A stretch of DNA of 64,000 nucleotides from Spirosoma endophyticum (GCF_900112365.1 NZ_FOLQ01000004.1:248001-312000), one strand, 5' to 3'. Numbered from the stretch's first letter, positions 53,084 to 61,962 are shown. The notes: generated by a model from the sequence alone, not told the origin. Numbers and translations: made by a program.

Positions 53084-53925
53084 TATAACAACATTCTAAA
53101 CAGGGTCACTACTTTATCTTTCAGGTCTTTGCGGTCCACGATGAAATCCAGAAAACCGTGATCAAGCACAAATTCGGCACTCTGGAAACCCTTGGGCAAA
53201 TCTTTACCAATAGTTTCCCGAATAACACGCGGTCCGGCAAAGCCGATCAGCGCTTCGGGTTCGGCAATATTGAAGTCGCCCAGCATGGCGTAAGACGCCG
53301 TGACGCCACCCGTTGTTGGATCGGTCAGCAGCGAAACGTATGGTAGTTTAGCTTTATCCAGCAACGCCAGTTTAGCCGATGTTTTGGCCATTTGCATCAG
53401 CGAAAAACCGGCTTCCATCATACGCGCTCCACCCGACTTGGAGATCATCAGAAACGGCGTTTTATGCTGAATGGCGTGGTCGATGGCGCGGGCAATCTTC
53501 TCCCCTACCACTGACCCCATTGAGCCTCCGATAAAATTAAAATCCATAACAGCCATCGTAACGGTCAGCCCATTCATAGGGCCGTAAGCCGTCCGAACAG
53601 CGTCGTTTAAGCCCGTCTTGGCAATGGTCGCCTTTACCCGGTCGGGGTAAGGTTTGGTATCAACAAACCCTAGCGGGTCACCCGACTTCATATTGGCATC
53701 GAGTTCCGTAAACTCATTCTCATCAAAAAGGATGGAGAAGTAGGCCTCAGAGCCAATTTTTTCGTGGTAATTACAGTGAACACAGGTATACGCATTGAGC
53801 TTGTGCTCGCGCGTATTCATTACTTTTTTGCAGTTCGGACATTGATACCACAACCCATCAGGAGCTTCCCGCTTCATTTCGGTTGGGGTCTGAATACCCT
53901 TATCTTTTCGGACGAACCAAGACAT
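53083..53925 (-). CDS. accD: Acetyl-CoA carboxylase carboxyltransferase subunit beta
   Basis: 280 residues from the ATG at 53925 ([11 protein letters not shown] is the usual beginning of this protein; an upstream in-frame ATG adds a hydrophobic stretch). A four-cysteine zinc ribbon (CPNCKKVMN ... TCVHCNYH) and carboxyltransferase blocks [69 protein letters not shown] and [14 protein letters not shown] are all intact. It joins AccA to transfer carboxyl from biotin to acetyl-CoA, the first step of fatty acid synthesis. accA is not in the window. Confidence 0.96.
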   Translation of the reverse strand: MSWFVRKDKGIQTPTEMKREAPDGLWYQCPNCKKVMNTREHKLNAYTCVHCNYHEKIGSEAYFSILFDENEFTELDANMKSGDPLGFVDTKPYPDRVKATIAKTGLNDAVRTAYGPMNGLTVTMAVMDFNFIGGSMGSVVGEKIARAIDHAIQHKTPFLMISKSGGARMMEAGFSLMQMAKTSAKLALLDKAKLPYVSLLTDPTTGGVTASYAMLGDFNIAEPEALIGFAGPRVIRETIGKDLPKGFQSAEFVLDHGFLDFIVDRKDLKDKVVTLFRMLL

Positions 53926-54119
53926 TTTCGGTAAATAATTATCAGGAAAGTAGTCGTAAAGGTACAAAGAAAACAAGACCAACGAGCACACGTCACCGGC
54001 TTGTGGGGTTGCTCCCCAAGTAACAAATCCATCCTGTTACTACGTTCACTAAAAACCGGACAGTCGTTTTACGGCCCATCCGGTTTTTTTATGCTCGATA
54101 AAGTTGTTGATTTGCGACT

Positions 54120-54572
54120 ATGAAACACGTCTTAACTGCTTTGCTTTTGGGCATTACCTTGTCCGCCTTCGGTCAGGCTTCCGTAGCCTATTACCCATTC
54201 AACAGCAACAATCTTGTTACGGTCAGTACCAACGCCGATCGTCCGTTCTGGCTCGATGCCCGCCTGCAAACCAATACGTTATTCGGGTCGCTCAGCACGA
54301 CGATCTGCCCAATGGTGAACGTAGCGCGCCGGAATCAGGTCAATTATTACACCGGCTTGGGTGTTCGCTTTAACGCCCTGAATGGTATTGATGATCGGGA
54401 TATATTGGAAGGATACTCCCTACACGTTGGTGTTCGGGTAAAACCCCTGTTGTTCATGCCGAATCTTCGGGTCGCCTTCGAAATTGCGCCTTATTCCCGA
54501 AAAGATTTTAAGACGGGTAACCTGCAGTCGTTTCTGGGGTTTGTCTATCAGTTCAGTAAAAAAGCGAAATAA
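54120..54572 (+). CDS. Small exported beta-rich protein, possible outer-membrane barrel
   Basis: 150 residues with signal peptide MKHVLTALLLGITLSAFGQ. The mature part begins ASVAYYPFNSNNLVTVSTNADRPFWLDARLQTNTLFGSLSTTICPMVNV and continues with paired short strands (NYYTGLGVRFNALNG, GYSLHVGVRVKPLLFMPNLRVAFEIAPYS, SFLGFVYQFSKKAK). Alternating aromatic strands with a final aromatic strand suggest a small outer-membrane barrel. No named family is recognised. Its stop abuts an imperfect hairpin built of pyrimidine-rich units (54573-54656). Confidence 0.65.
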   Translation: MKHVLTALLLGITLSAFGQASVAYYPFNSNNLVTVSTNADRPFWLDARLQTNTLFGSLSTTICPMVNVARRNQVNYYTGLGVRFNALNGIDDRDILEGYSLHVGVRVKPLLFMPNLRVAFEIAPYSRKDFKTGNLQSFLGFVYQFSKKAK

Positions 54573-54656
54573 AAAGAGGAAGGAGACGAAAGGCGTACAG
54601 GGTTTATGTTCCCTTTTCCCTTTTGTCTCCTTCCTCTCTTTGTTCCTTTTTCTCTT
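54573..54656. repeat. Polypurine/polypyrimidine hairpin between convergent genes
   Basis: A left arm (54575-54587) is the complement of a right arm (54625-54637); 13 bp match exactly and more pair with gaps. The right side includes two consecutive CCCTTTT units (54611-54624) followed by pyrimidine-rich 7-mers up to the S41 stop. It spans the complete gap from stop to stop and could end both transcripts. Confidence 0.6.
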
Positions 54657-56384
54657 TTATTTCTGATTATAGGTCATCGTGCCGTGTTCCAGTTTATTAG
54701 CGCGATCGAAGAGCGTCAACGCTTTTTGATACGTATCGTCGGTCTGGCTGATAACCCGAAAGAACTCGTTGTTCTGCCCGGCTTTGTTGCTTTTCTGATA
54801 CACCGTCCGTGCCACCAACGCCTTTATCTGATTGCGGATATAGTTTTTTGAGCGGTTATACTCCTTCTCGTTAAACTTAATTCCTTCAGACGTAGCATCT
54901 TTCACCAACCGGTTCATTTGCTCATCGCTTATCGTAACGGTGCGATTGAATTCATCGAACGGCATTTTCTCAAATTTCTTGAGGTTCTCGTTCGTGTATT
55001 CCATGGCAAACTCCCGAATGATGTTCTTGCCGTAAAGCTGAATTAGGTAAGACGTCTGCCAGGTAGAATCTCTGGGAATAAAATAGTCTGGCGTAATACC
55101 ACCACCCCCATATACGACACGGCCACCGTCGGTTTTGAATTTCAGTTTAGGATCGTTTTTAATGGAATCGGCAATGTAGTATTCACCCCGTTTTGAGCGT
55201 AGTTCAAGGTCTTTTTCATAGTCACCTTCCTGACCCGGTACGTATTTTTTCTGGATACTTCGGCCGCTTGGCGTGTAATAACGGGATATAGTCAAGCGCA
55301 ATTCTGAACCGTCCGTGAGTTGAACAGGCATTTGAACCAGCCCTTTGCCAAACGACCGACGGCCCGCAATCAGCGCCCGGTCGTGGTCCTGCAGCGCACC
55401 GGACACAATTTCCGAGGCTGATGCACTTCCTTCATCAACCAGCACAACCAGCGGTCCTTCTTCAAATTGTCCGTCAATGTGAGCGTACGTTTTTCGGTCG
55501 TAGCGGCTGTCTTTCCCGTCGGTATAAACCAGCAGTTTATTCCCCGAAATGAATTCGTCGGCAATATTCGTAGCCCGGTCCATGTAACCACCAGGATTGT
55601 TGCGCAAATCCATCATCAGTTGCGTCATTCCTTTAGCCTTGAGCGATGCCATCGCCGTTTTAAACTCGTCGTAAGTCGTCTCTGAAAAACGGTTGATCTT
55701 AATATACCCCGTTTTGGCATCGATCATATAAGCCGCATCGACCGAGTAGGTAGGAATCCGGTCACGCGTGATCGCAAAGTCTTTCGGCTGCTTATCGCCT
55801 TTACGCAGGATAGTGAGTTTTACCTCGGTACCACGTTTGCCACGTAGTGCTTTAAAAACGGCACTGTTTTCGATTTTCTTACCAGCCAGCGATACATCGT
55901 CGACTTTAATAATCTTGTCACCACTCTGAATCCCGGCCGCTTCCGACGGGCCACCCGCCAGGGGTGTCACTACGTAAATAGTGTCTTTGTAAATGTTAAA
56001 CTCAACACCAATGCCGTCGAAACCTCCTTCGAGCTGCGACCGGGCCGCCACGGCATCCTGCGGATTCATGTAGGCCGTGTGCGGATCGAGTTTTTCAAGC
56101 ATCTTCGTGATCGAATAATCCACTAGATCGTCGGTATTAACCGAATCAACGTAGTTATTTTCAATCAGTTGCAAAATCTCTCTATACTTGGTGTAGCTGC
56201 GCCCAATAGTATTCAGGCTCTTAGTACCACCAAAGAACGTAGCGCCAATGAGCATACCACCTGCCAGGGTAATTCCTAGCAGCATGGGCATCCGAACGAT
56301 GGCTTTATTGTTCCGAATCTTATTCGGTTGGCCGTCGCCGGGTTGACGGTCAGGGTTATTCGTAGTGTTATTTTCCACCTCCAT
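54657..56384 (-). CDS. C-terminal processing serine protease (S41 family)
   Basis: 575 residues. A short charged N-terminus, one transmembrane anchor (about 33-52: MPMLLGITLAGGMLIGATFF), then an N-terminal helical region (about 60-100), a PDZ domain (about 110-190: GIGVEFNIYKDTIYVVTPLAGGPSEAAGIQSGDKIIKVD), and the protease core (about 200-400) with DEGSASASEIVSG (Ser322) and SFGKGLVQ (Lys347). The 25-residue spacing equals that of E. coli Prc. The C-terminal 150 residues are helical and charged. It is a periplasmic, membrane-anchored protease that cuts proteins or envelope lipoproteins at the C-terminus. It is encoded alone between hairpin-like gaps. Confidence 0.94.
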   Translation of the reverse strand: MEVENNTTNNPDRQPGDGQPNKIRNNKAIVRMPMLLGITLAGGMLIGATFFGGTKSLNTIGRSYTKYREILQLIENNYVDSVNTDDLVDYSITKMLEKLDPHTAYMNPQDAVAARSQLEGGFDGIGVEFNIYKDTIYVVTPLAGGPSEAAGIQSGDKIIKVDDVSLAGKKIENSAVFKALRGKRGTEVKLTILRKGDKQPKDFAITRDRIPTYSVDAAYMIDAKTGYIKINRFSETTYDEFKTAMASLKAKGMTQLMMDLRNNPGGYMDRATNIADEFISGNKLLVYTDGKDSRYDRKTYAHIDGQFEEGPLVVLVDEGSASASEIVSGALQDHDRALIAGRRSFGKGLVQMPVQLTDGSELRLTISRYYTPSGRSIQKKYVPGQEGDYEKDLELRSKRGEYYIADSIKNDPKLKFKTDGGRVVYGGGGITPDYFIPRDSTWQTSYLIQLYGKNIIREFAMEYTNENLKKFEKMPFDEFNRTVTISDEQMNRLVKDATSEGIKFNEKEYNRSKNYIRNQIKALVARTVYQKSNKAGQNNEFFRVISQTDDTYQKALTLFDRANKLEHGTMTYNQK

Positions 56385-56545
56385 TCGTTCCTCTCTTAAC
56401 TTGTGTCCGTCTATACTCCCATAACGTTATGAAGATAGTGAAATGTTTTCCCAGAAAGTTTAATGCGTGTTAAAAAAACAGAAAAGCGTGAAAGATTGGT
56501 ATTTTTACGAGCCCTCGCCTACCAAAGGCACTAACAACCCATATT

Positions 56546-56845
56546 ATGTTCGTTCATACCGTTTTTTTCTGGCTCAAACATCCCGAAAGTCAGGACGACC
56601 ACAAAGCCTTACGCGCTGGTCTTGACTCCCTAAAAAGCATCACTGACATTTCAGTAGCTTATGTTGGTACGCCCGCCGAAACCCGCCGACCCGTCATTGA
56701 TCATTCGTATGACTTTTCCCTGACGCTGGTTTTCGCCGACAAAGCGGCTCACGATGCTTATCAGGTCCATCCGGGTCATTTGGCGTTCGTCGATACGTGC
56801 GCCCATCTTTGGGAGCGTGTAAAAATCTATGATGCGGTGAGCTAG
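56546..56845 (+). CDS. Dabb (stress-responsive alpha/beta-barrel) domain protein
   Basis: 99 residues, complete for a single Dabb domain. FVHTVFFWLKHPES at the start and HDAYQVHPGHLAFVDTC near residue 72-88 are the family signature with its conserved His. These small ferredoxin-like-fold dimers bind small molecules in the cavity; several members act in polyketide or stress pathways, but for most the role is unknown. A single gene, separated from ohr by a palindrome made of heptads. Confidence 0.87.
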   Translation: MFVHTVFFWLKHPESQDDHKALRAGLDSLKSITDISVAYVGTPAETRRPVIDHSYDFSLTLVFADKAAHDAYQVHPGHLAFVDTCAHLWERVKIYDAVS

Positions 56846-56852
56846 AAATTAA

Positions 56853-56924
56853 TCACTAGTCGTCAGTGGTTAGTCAATAGCTATCAATGTCGTTACCTAT
56901 TGACTAATCACTGACGACTAGTGA
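56853..56924. repeat. Heptad-built hairpin between Dabb and ohr
   Basis: Arms of 28 nt (56853-56880 and 56897-56924) pair with one G-T. The right arm reads GACTAAT, CACTGAC, GACTAGT, GACTG in 7-nt steps (pattern SACTRNY). The whole lies between the Dabb stop and the ohr stop and could serve both as terminator. Confidence 0.8.
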
Positions 56925-56929
56925 CTGTC

Positions 56930-57343
56930 TTATACCATCACCTCAATTTTCATATCCATATTTCCCTTCACAGCTTTAGAATACGGACAAACGCTGTGAG
57001 CCGTTTCTGCTAATTGCTGTAGCTGGTCGTGATCCATGCCTGGCGCTTTGACAGTAATCTTCCCTGATAAAAACATATTGTTGCCATCTTTATTGAGCGA
57101 GATGCTGACCTCTACGGCATGTTGTGGAAGAATTACTTTCCGTCGTTCGGCAACGGCCATGAGTGCGCCATTATAGCATGAGCTATAGGCTGCGGCAAAC
57201 AGCATTTCGGGGTTGGCAGCTCCGCCTTCGCCATGCATTTCAACGGGCCTTTTGATATCTAATTCTAAAATACCATCGAGCGATTTAACATCGCCTTCGC
57301 GCCCACCAACATTACTGACGGTGGCTGTATACAGGGTTTCCAT
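56930..57343 (-). CDS. ohr: Organic hydroperoxide resistance protein (Ohr/OsmC fold)
   Basis: 137 residues from the ATG at 57343 (METLYTATVSNVGGREG is the standard Ohr start). Two redox cysteines lie at Cys56 (AAAYSSCYNGAL) and Cys119 (AHSVCPYSKAVKGN). This spacing and the VCPYSKA motif place it in the Ohr rather than OsmC subgroup. It reduces organic hydroperoxides using lipoylated or dithiol donors. No OhrR regulator gene is adjacent, so control comes from elsewhere. Confidence 0.93.
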   Translation of the reverse strand: METLYTATVSNVGGREGDVKSLDGILELDIKRPVEMHGEGGAANPEMLFAAAYSSCYNGALMAVAERRKVILPQHAVEVSISLNKDGNNMFLSGKITVKAPGMDHDQLQQLAETAHSVCPYSKAVKGNMDMKIEVMV

Positions 57344-57492
57344 GCGTACTGATTTTGAGTTTTTGAGCATTCAGCCTTACTGCTGTGCTATAGATAAACT
57401 CCCTGTTAATTGAAAAGTTATACCCCTCTCCTCCCGTCCTTATATCTATTGTGCATGTTTAGCCTACTTGAGCCATATCGTTTTTTTTACCT

Positions 57493-57516
57493 CATGCGCC
57501 ATGCCCTATGCCCTAT
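57493..57516. repeat. Short heptad array (CATGCGC, CATGCCC, TATGCCC)
   Basis: Three consecutive 7-mers differ by one or two bases. They belong to the same sequence family as the array at 53056-53083 (TGCSCCN in register). The array lies in the 290-base ohr/TPR gap, which shows no gene and otherwise only the -7 box at 57541. No pairing partner is seen in the gap. Confidence 0.6.
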
Positions 57517-57540
57517 TACTTACATTCCGCCATTTTGAAC

Positions 57541-57548
57541 TACCTTTG
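57541..57548 (+). promoter_or_regulatory. -7 box (TACCTTTG) of the TPR-envelope operon
   Basis: The same octamer as in the xylA promoter, 85 nt before the ATG at 57634. A TTG at -33 is not evident. Confidence 0.45.
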
Positions 57549-57633
57549 CCTAAGGGGTTTACTTGGCCCAAAGCCGCAATAGAACGAGGCAGACCACGTT
57601 TTGGTAAATAAGTTCTTCTATACGCCGACCAGC

Positions 57634-59415
57634 ATGGATACGTTATGTAAATTTTATCTCAACCGGCGCCTGATTGGGTGGATAGGTAGCCTCGGGCTGG
57701 TTCTTTGGTTTAGTGTTACACCAGCATCAGCCCAACGTCGGCGGGCAAAATCAGGTGCAGATACGACCTTAGCCAAGGCGGCTTCGACCAGTACGGTTCG
57801 TATGGAAGAAGAAACGCAGTTTACAGAAGGCATGCGTTATCTGATGACCGATGAACCAACAAAGGCCATCGCTCAGTTTACCAAGGTCCTGCAAAAAGAC
57901 CCTAATAATGCCGCTGCTCAGTATTCAACCGCTAATGCCCTGCTAAAAACGGGCAAAACGGCCGAGGCTATTCCGTATGCGACTAAAGCGCATTCGTTGG
58001 ATAGCCAAAACAAGTTTTATGCGCTGTTACTGGCTGAACTCTACGTCAAACAAAAGCGCTATAGCGAAGCTGAGCAGCTCTACGAAGGACTTGTGAAAAA
58101 AGGTCCTGAGAATGCTGAGTATGGTGTCGAGCTAGCCGCTATTTATTTATTCAATGAAAAGCCCGACAAAGCACTCGAAGCGTACAATAAAGTGGAGCGG
58201 GAACTGGGTTTGAATGAGGAAATTACCCGGCAGAAACAGCGTATTTATCTAAAGCAGAATAAAATTGATAAGGCCGTTGAAGAAGCCGAGAAATTGGTAG
58301 CATCGGAGCCAACCGATCCCGATTATTTACTCGAAGGAGCCGAACTACTCATCGCCAACGACCGGGCCGACCAAGCCATTACGTGGATCGACCGGGCGCT
58401 CAAACTAAGCGCTGATCTACCGCAAGCCCATGTTCTGCTGGCCGACATCTACCGCAAGAAAGGCGACATGGCCCGCGTTACGAAAGAACTGAATCAGGTG
58501 CTGGCAAACCCGAATCTTGAAGCCGGACTCAAAGCACGGATTTTGTCGAGCTACGTAGACGTAACAGGTAAAAATCCGGGTGCACAACAGGATGCATTGG
58601 GAATGGCTCAGAATCTGGCTAAAAGCTCGCCCAACGATCCAAAAACGCAGGTCATGCTCGCCGATTTGCTTATGCAGCAAGGCAAAAAGAAAGAAGCCCG
58701 GGACGCCTATGCCAAAGCAGCTCAATTGGATGCCTCGATCTACGAAGTGTGGGGAGCCTTGCTTCAACTGGATGGCGAATTAAATCAGGTCGATAGCTTG
58801 CTGGTGCATTCCGAAAAAGCGCTTGAGGTCTTTCCAACGCAAGGTCTGTTCTGGTATTCCAACGGATCAGCCAATTTGTTCAAGCGCAAGTATCAGCAAG
58901 CCGTTGATGCGTTGGAAGAAAGCAAAAAGCTATTGGTATCCAGTGCAAATACCGAGTTAAAAAAAGGCATTGACGCCCAGCTAGGTGATGCTTACAATGG
59001 ACTTGGCGATCACGCGAAATCAGATGAGGCTTATGAAGCCGTTCTGAAAGTTGATCCCTTGAACGACCACGTTCTCAACAATTACAGTTATTTCCTGTCG
59101 CTACGTAAAGACAACCTGCCCCGGGCGCTACAACTGGGCCAGAAACTCGTCGAACGAAATCCGACCAATGCTACGTATCTGGATACCTATGCCTGGGTGC
59201 TCTATGTATCGAAAGATTATGCCAAAGCAAAACAGTACCTGGAAAAAGCACTCGCTGATACAGCCAACCTTAGCGGTACTATTATAGAGCATTACGGCGA
59301 TGTTCTGTATCAACTTGGACAGCCAGATAAAGCGATGGAACAGTGGAAACAGGCAAAAATGAAAGGGGGCACCAGCACTGATTTAGACAAGAAAATAGCC
59401 ACTGGAAAGTTATAA
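57634..59415 (+). CDS. Exported TPR-repeat protein
   Basis: 593 residues from the ATG at 57634, with a signal peptide that ends TPASA|Q near residue 34. An in-frame TTG at 57601 would add 11 residues. From about residue 65 it carries a long array of tetratricopeptide repeats, some ten in number (AIAQFTKVLQKDPNNAAAQY, AEQLYEGLVKKGPENAEYGVEL, ALEAYNKVERELGL, DEAYEAVLKVDPLNDHVLNNYSY). It is a periplasmic or envelope scaffold. It is the first gene of a set with a DUF4292 lipoprotein and an EnvC-like protein, an order I recall in other Bacteroidota; the joint role in cell-envelope building is inferred. Confidence 0.88.
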   Translation: MDTLCKFYLNRRLIGWIGSLGLVLWFSVTPASAQRRRAKSGADTTLAKAASTSTVRMEEETQFTEGMRYLMTDEPTKAIAQFTKVLQKDPNNAAAQYSTANALLKTGKTAEAIPYATKAHSLDSQNKFYALLLAELYVKQKRYSEAEQLYEGLVKKGPENAEYGVELAAIYLFNEKPDKALEAYNKVERELGLNEEITRQKQRIYLKQNKIDKAVEEAEKLVASEPTDPDYLLEGAELLIANDRADQAITWIDRALKLSADLPQAHVLLADIYRKKGDMARVTKELNQVLANPNLEAGLKARILSSYVDVTGKNPGAQQDALGMAQNLAKSSPNDPKTQVMLADLLMQQGKKKEARDAYAKAAQLDASIYEVWGALLQLDGELNQVDSLLVHSEKALEVFPTQGLFWYSNGSANLFKRKYQQAVDALEESKKLLVSSANTELKKGIDAQLGDAYNGLGDHAKSDEAYEAVLKVDPLNDHVLNNYSYFLSLRKDNLPRALQLGQKLVERNPTNATYLDTYAWVLYVSKDYAKAKQYLEKALADTANLSGTIIEHYGDVLYQLGQPDKAMEQWKQAKMKGGTSTDLDKKIATGKL

Positions 59416-59523
59416 AACGGTTTTAGTCTGTAGATGACAGTTTCTGATTTTCGCTGGTAGGAATCTTTACTTATCCTGGCAGCCAAACTCAAAAACGTAC
59501 GCCGAAAGCCGAAAACAATTCAA

Positions 59524-60396
59524 ATGATTAAATACCAGCTAGTTACATTATTACTGAGCGTATTGCTGTGTTCAGAAGGTTGTCGGCGTCATCATATGTC
59601 GCACTCTACAGGACCGGCTCCAGCCTTACCATCCCTTCCTGACTCCACGCTGGCTACGTTACCCGCGACCGGTAAGATCGATTCAACTACGACACCTACA
59701 CTCTCAACCAGGCCCGGCATTGAAGAAGCCCGCAGCAACGTGGCTGAAATTGATTTCAGGTACCTGACGGCGAAGTCAAAAATATCGTTTAAAAGCCGTG
59801 ACCAGGATATTGATAACGCCAATGTCAACATTCGGGTCCGTAAAGACAGCCTTATCTGGATGTCGATTTCGAAATTAGGCATTGAGGCCGTTCGTGGATT
59901 AATTACGAAGGATTCAATCGTTATCATCGACAAAATTCATCGGGAGTACTCCGTTTACGACTTCCCAACGTTGAGCAAGCAATTCAATTTCGACATGAAT
60001 TTTGACTTGTTGCAAGCCCTGATTGTGGGCAATTTACCACTCCCCAAACGGCCTGCCCAAAAAGTCAAAAATGAACGGGATTACTTACTGCTACGTCAGA
60101 GTGAAGGTAAAGTGTTAGTCGAGAATTATATTGGTGAACAGGACCGGAAATTGAAAAAGCTGATGGTAACCGAGCAGCCTACCAAAAATACCTTGCGACT
60201 GGATTATGAGGATTTTACCTCGCTTAGTAATTTTCTGTTTCCATACACCAGTCTGGTAACGCTTGATTACAAGTCGAAGACTGATGGACAGTTTTATCAG
60301 ACGCTGCTACGTATCAAGCATAGTAAAGTTGAAATGGTTGAGAAATCTCCAGGCTTTCCGTTCAATATCCCGGCTAATTACAAGCGTCGGCCGTAA
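59524..60396 (+). CDS. DUF4292-type lipoprotein
   Basis: 290 residues. The signal ends at CSEGC (lipidation Cys20). A short Ser/Pro/Thr-rich linker precedes the DUF4292 domain (about 65-285): FRYLTAKSKISFKSRDQDIDNANVNIRVRKDSLIWMSISKLGIEAVRGLITKDSIVIIDK and YLLLRQSEGKVLVENYIGEQDRKLKKL. The open beta-sheet pattern recalls LolA/LolB-like lipoprotein carriers, though that is a fold-level impression. It lies between the TPR gene and the EnvC-like gene on the same strand. Probably an outer-membrane lipoprotein with a role in envelope assembly; no activity is shown. Confidence 0.82.
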   Translation: MIKYQLVTLLLSVLLCSEGCRRHHMSHSTGPAPALPSLPDSTLATLPATGKIDSTTTPTLSTRPGIEEARSNVAEIDFRYLTAKSKISFKSRDQDIDNANVNIRVRKDSLIWMSISKLGIEAVRGLITKDSIVIIDKIHREYSVYDFPTLSKQFNFDMNFDLLQALIVGNLPLPKRPAQKVKNERDYLLLRQSEGKVLVENYIGEQDRKLKKLMVTEQPTKNTLRLDYEDFTSLSNFLFPYTSLVTLDYKSKTDGQFYQTLLRIKHSKVEMVEKSPGFPFNIPANYKRRP

Positions 60397-60422
60397 GTAA
60401 ATTAGTTGGTTTTCAAGAGCTT

Positions 60423-61871
60423 ATGTACCCCAAATTTTCGTTTTCTTCGTTCGTTTATTGGTTCGTCGTCTCGCTGGTGTGGCTTGCTATGATAAGGCCT
60501 ACACAATCGGCTCAAGCGCAGGTAACACAGCGCAATCGGCAGGCTTTGGAGGTAGAAAAGAGACGAAATCTGGAGAAAATGAGCCAGATACGTACCATTC
60601 TGAAGCAAACGGCTTCAGAAAAGCAGGCGGGTTTAGGGCAATTGAAGGCCCTTGATCAGCAGATTCAGACCCAATCGAAGCAAATCAATCTGCTTAATAA
60701 AGACCTCCAGCTTACCGAAACTGAGATCTCGGAATTAAAACAAACCAGCACGGCGCTCACCCGAGATTTAAATAAACTTAGGGCTGAATATGGATCAATG
60801 ATTTATGCCGCTGATAAACGACGTCAGCAGGTTAACCCATTAGGCTTTTTGTTTGCCGCTGATAACTTCAACCAGTTGGTTGCCCGCTACCGGTATTTAC
60901 GTCAATATTCTGATGCCCGCCAAAGTCAGGTTCGGCAAATGAACAATGTGAAAACGATGTTGCAGGATAAGCAGCAGGCCACTCAGCGTAAACGCCAGGA
61001 CCAAAAATCAACAATAGGGGCAAAAATAAATGAGAGTAAAAATCTGGCAACTTTAAAAGAAGAAAAAAATCAGGTTGTAAGAAAACTAAGTCAGAAAGAA
61101 ACCGAACTCGCTGCCGAATTAGCCGAAAGCCGCCGATCGATTGCCCAACTGGAAGCCATGATCACGCGCATTGTTGCGCGTGAAGCCAAAGAACGGGCCG
61201 AACGGGCTGAGCGGGCCGAACGCGAAGCCAGAGAACGAGCCGAGCGCGAACGGGTTGCCCGACGCGAAGCTGAGCGCAAAGCTGCCGAACGCAAACGGGC
61301 TGAAGAAGCCATCGCTGCCGCCGAAAAAGTTGGTGAGAAACCCGCCCCAGCCGACATAGCTAAGGTTGAAAAACCAGCAGAACCGGAAGTTGAAGCCGCG
61401 CCTAAAAAACTGGACGAGCGACGTAATAACAGCATTAACGACGAAGAAACTGCCCTGGCGTCATCCTTCACTGCTGCACGCGCTCATTTGCCCTGGCCTG
61501 TCACCAAAGGATTTATTTCTGACCATTTCGGGCGTAGACCTCATGCTGTATTAAGAGGAATTTTCGTTGATAATCAAGGCGTTGATATTCAAACAAACGC
61601 TGGCGAAAGCGTTCGGGCCGTTTATGATGGTATCGTGCAGGATGTAACGAATATACCGGGCATGAACAACGTAGTGGCCATTCAGCACGGCACTTATTTC
61701 ACCGTATATGCTAAACTACGTACCGTAGCCGTACGCGCTGGCCAGCGCGTGAAAGCCCGCGAGGCCATTGGTACCGTAGCAACCGATAAAACGGGCGTCT
61801 CCGAAATGCAGTTTCAAATCTGGAAGGAGTTCACAAAACTCAATCCGGAATCCTGGTTAGCGCCAAGGTAA
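60423..61871 (+). CDS. EnvC-like murein hydrolase activator with degenerate LytM domain
   Basis: 482 residues. Signal sequence (about 1-33), a long coiled coil (about 36-275, Lys/Gln/Glu-rich heptads such as QIQTQSKQINLLNKDLQL), an Ala/Glu/Arg-rich segment (about 250-345) and a C-terminal M23/LytM domain (about 355-480). The zinc ligands of active M23 peptidases are missing: HxGxD is NQGVDI, the second His position is AKL in TVYAKLRTVAV, and HxH is EMQFQIW. This loss is the hallmark of EnvC, which activates amidases instead of cutting peptidoglycan itself. It starts 26 nt after the DUF4292 gene. The role in daughter-cell separation is inferred from the family. Confidence 0.88.
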   Translation: MYPKFSFSSFVYWFVVSLVWLAMIRPTQSAQAQVTQRNRQALEVEKRRNLEKMSQIRTILKQTASEKQAGLGQLKALDQQIQTQSKQINLLNKDLQLTETEISELKQTSTALTRDLNKLRAEYGSMIYAADKRRQQVNPLGFLFAADNFNQLVARYRYLRQYSDARQSQVRQMNNVKTMLQDKQQATQRKRQDQKSTIGAKINESKNLATLKEEKNQVVRKLSQKETELAAELAESRRSIAQLEAMITRIVAREAKERAERAERAEREARERAERERVARREAERKAAERKRAEEAIAAAEKVGEKPAPADIAKVEKPAEPEVEAAPKKLDERRNNSINDEETALASSFTAARAHLPWPVTKGFISDHFGRRPHAVLRGIFVDNQGVDIQTNAGESVRAVYDGIVQDVTNIPGMNNVVAIQHGTYFTVYAKLRTVAVRAGQRVKAREAIGTVATDKTGVSEMQFQIWKEFTKLNPESWLAPR

Positions 61872-61875
61872 AAAG

Positions 61876-61907
61876 TTATTAGATTGTAAAGTCATAGAGT
61901 TGTGACA
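61876..61907. repeat. Short-period (8-nt) array after the EnvC-like gene
   Basis: TTATTAGA, TTGTAAAG, TCATAGAG, TTGTGACA follow each other in 8-nt steps (loose pattern TTRTARAG), starting 4 nt after the stop codon. The units are imperfect, so this is a weak call. Confidence 0.35.
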
Positions 61908-61954
61908 GCGGGTCATTATTTCTTTCGGTTAGCGACTACTCCAGCACAACGCTG

Positions 61955-61962
61955 TAACTTTG
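61955..61962 (+). promoter_or_regulatory. -7 box (TAACTTTG) of panB
   Basis: Matches TAnnTTTG, 27 nt before the ATG at 61990. It lies across an earlier in-frame TTG (61960), which supports the later start. No TTG at -33 spacing. Confidence 0.5.

Noticed and set aside
61091..61471. A 126-codon Ser/Ala/Arg-rich minus-strand frame opposite the EnvC-like gene
   Set aside because: Its composition is the complement of the Ala/Glu/Arg repeats of EnvC; low-complexity shadow.
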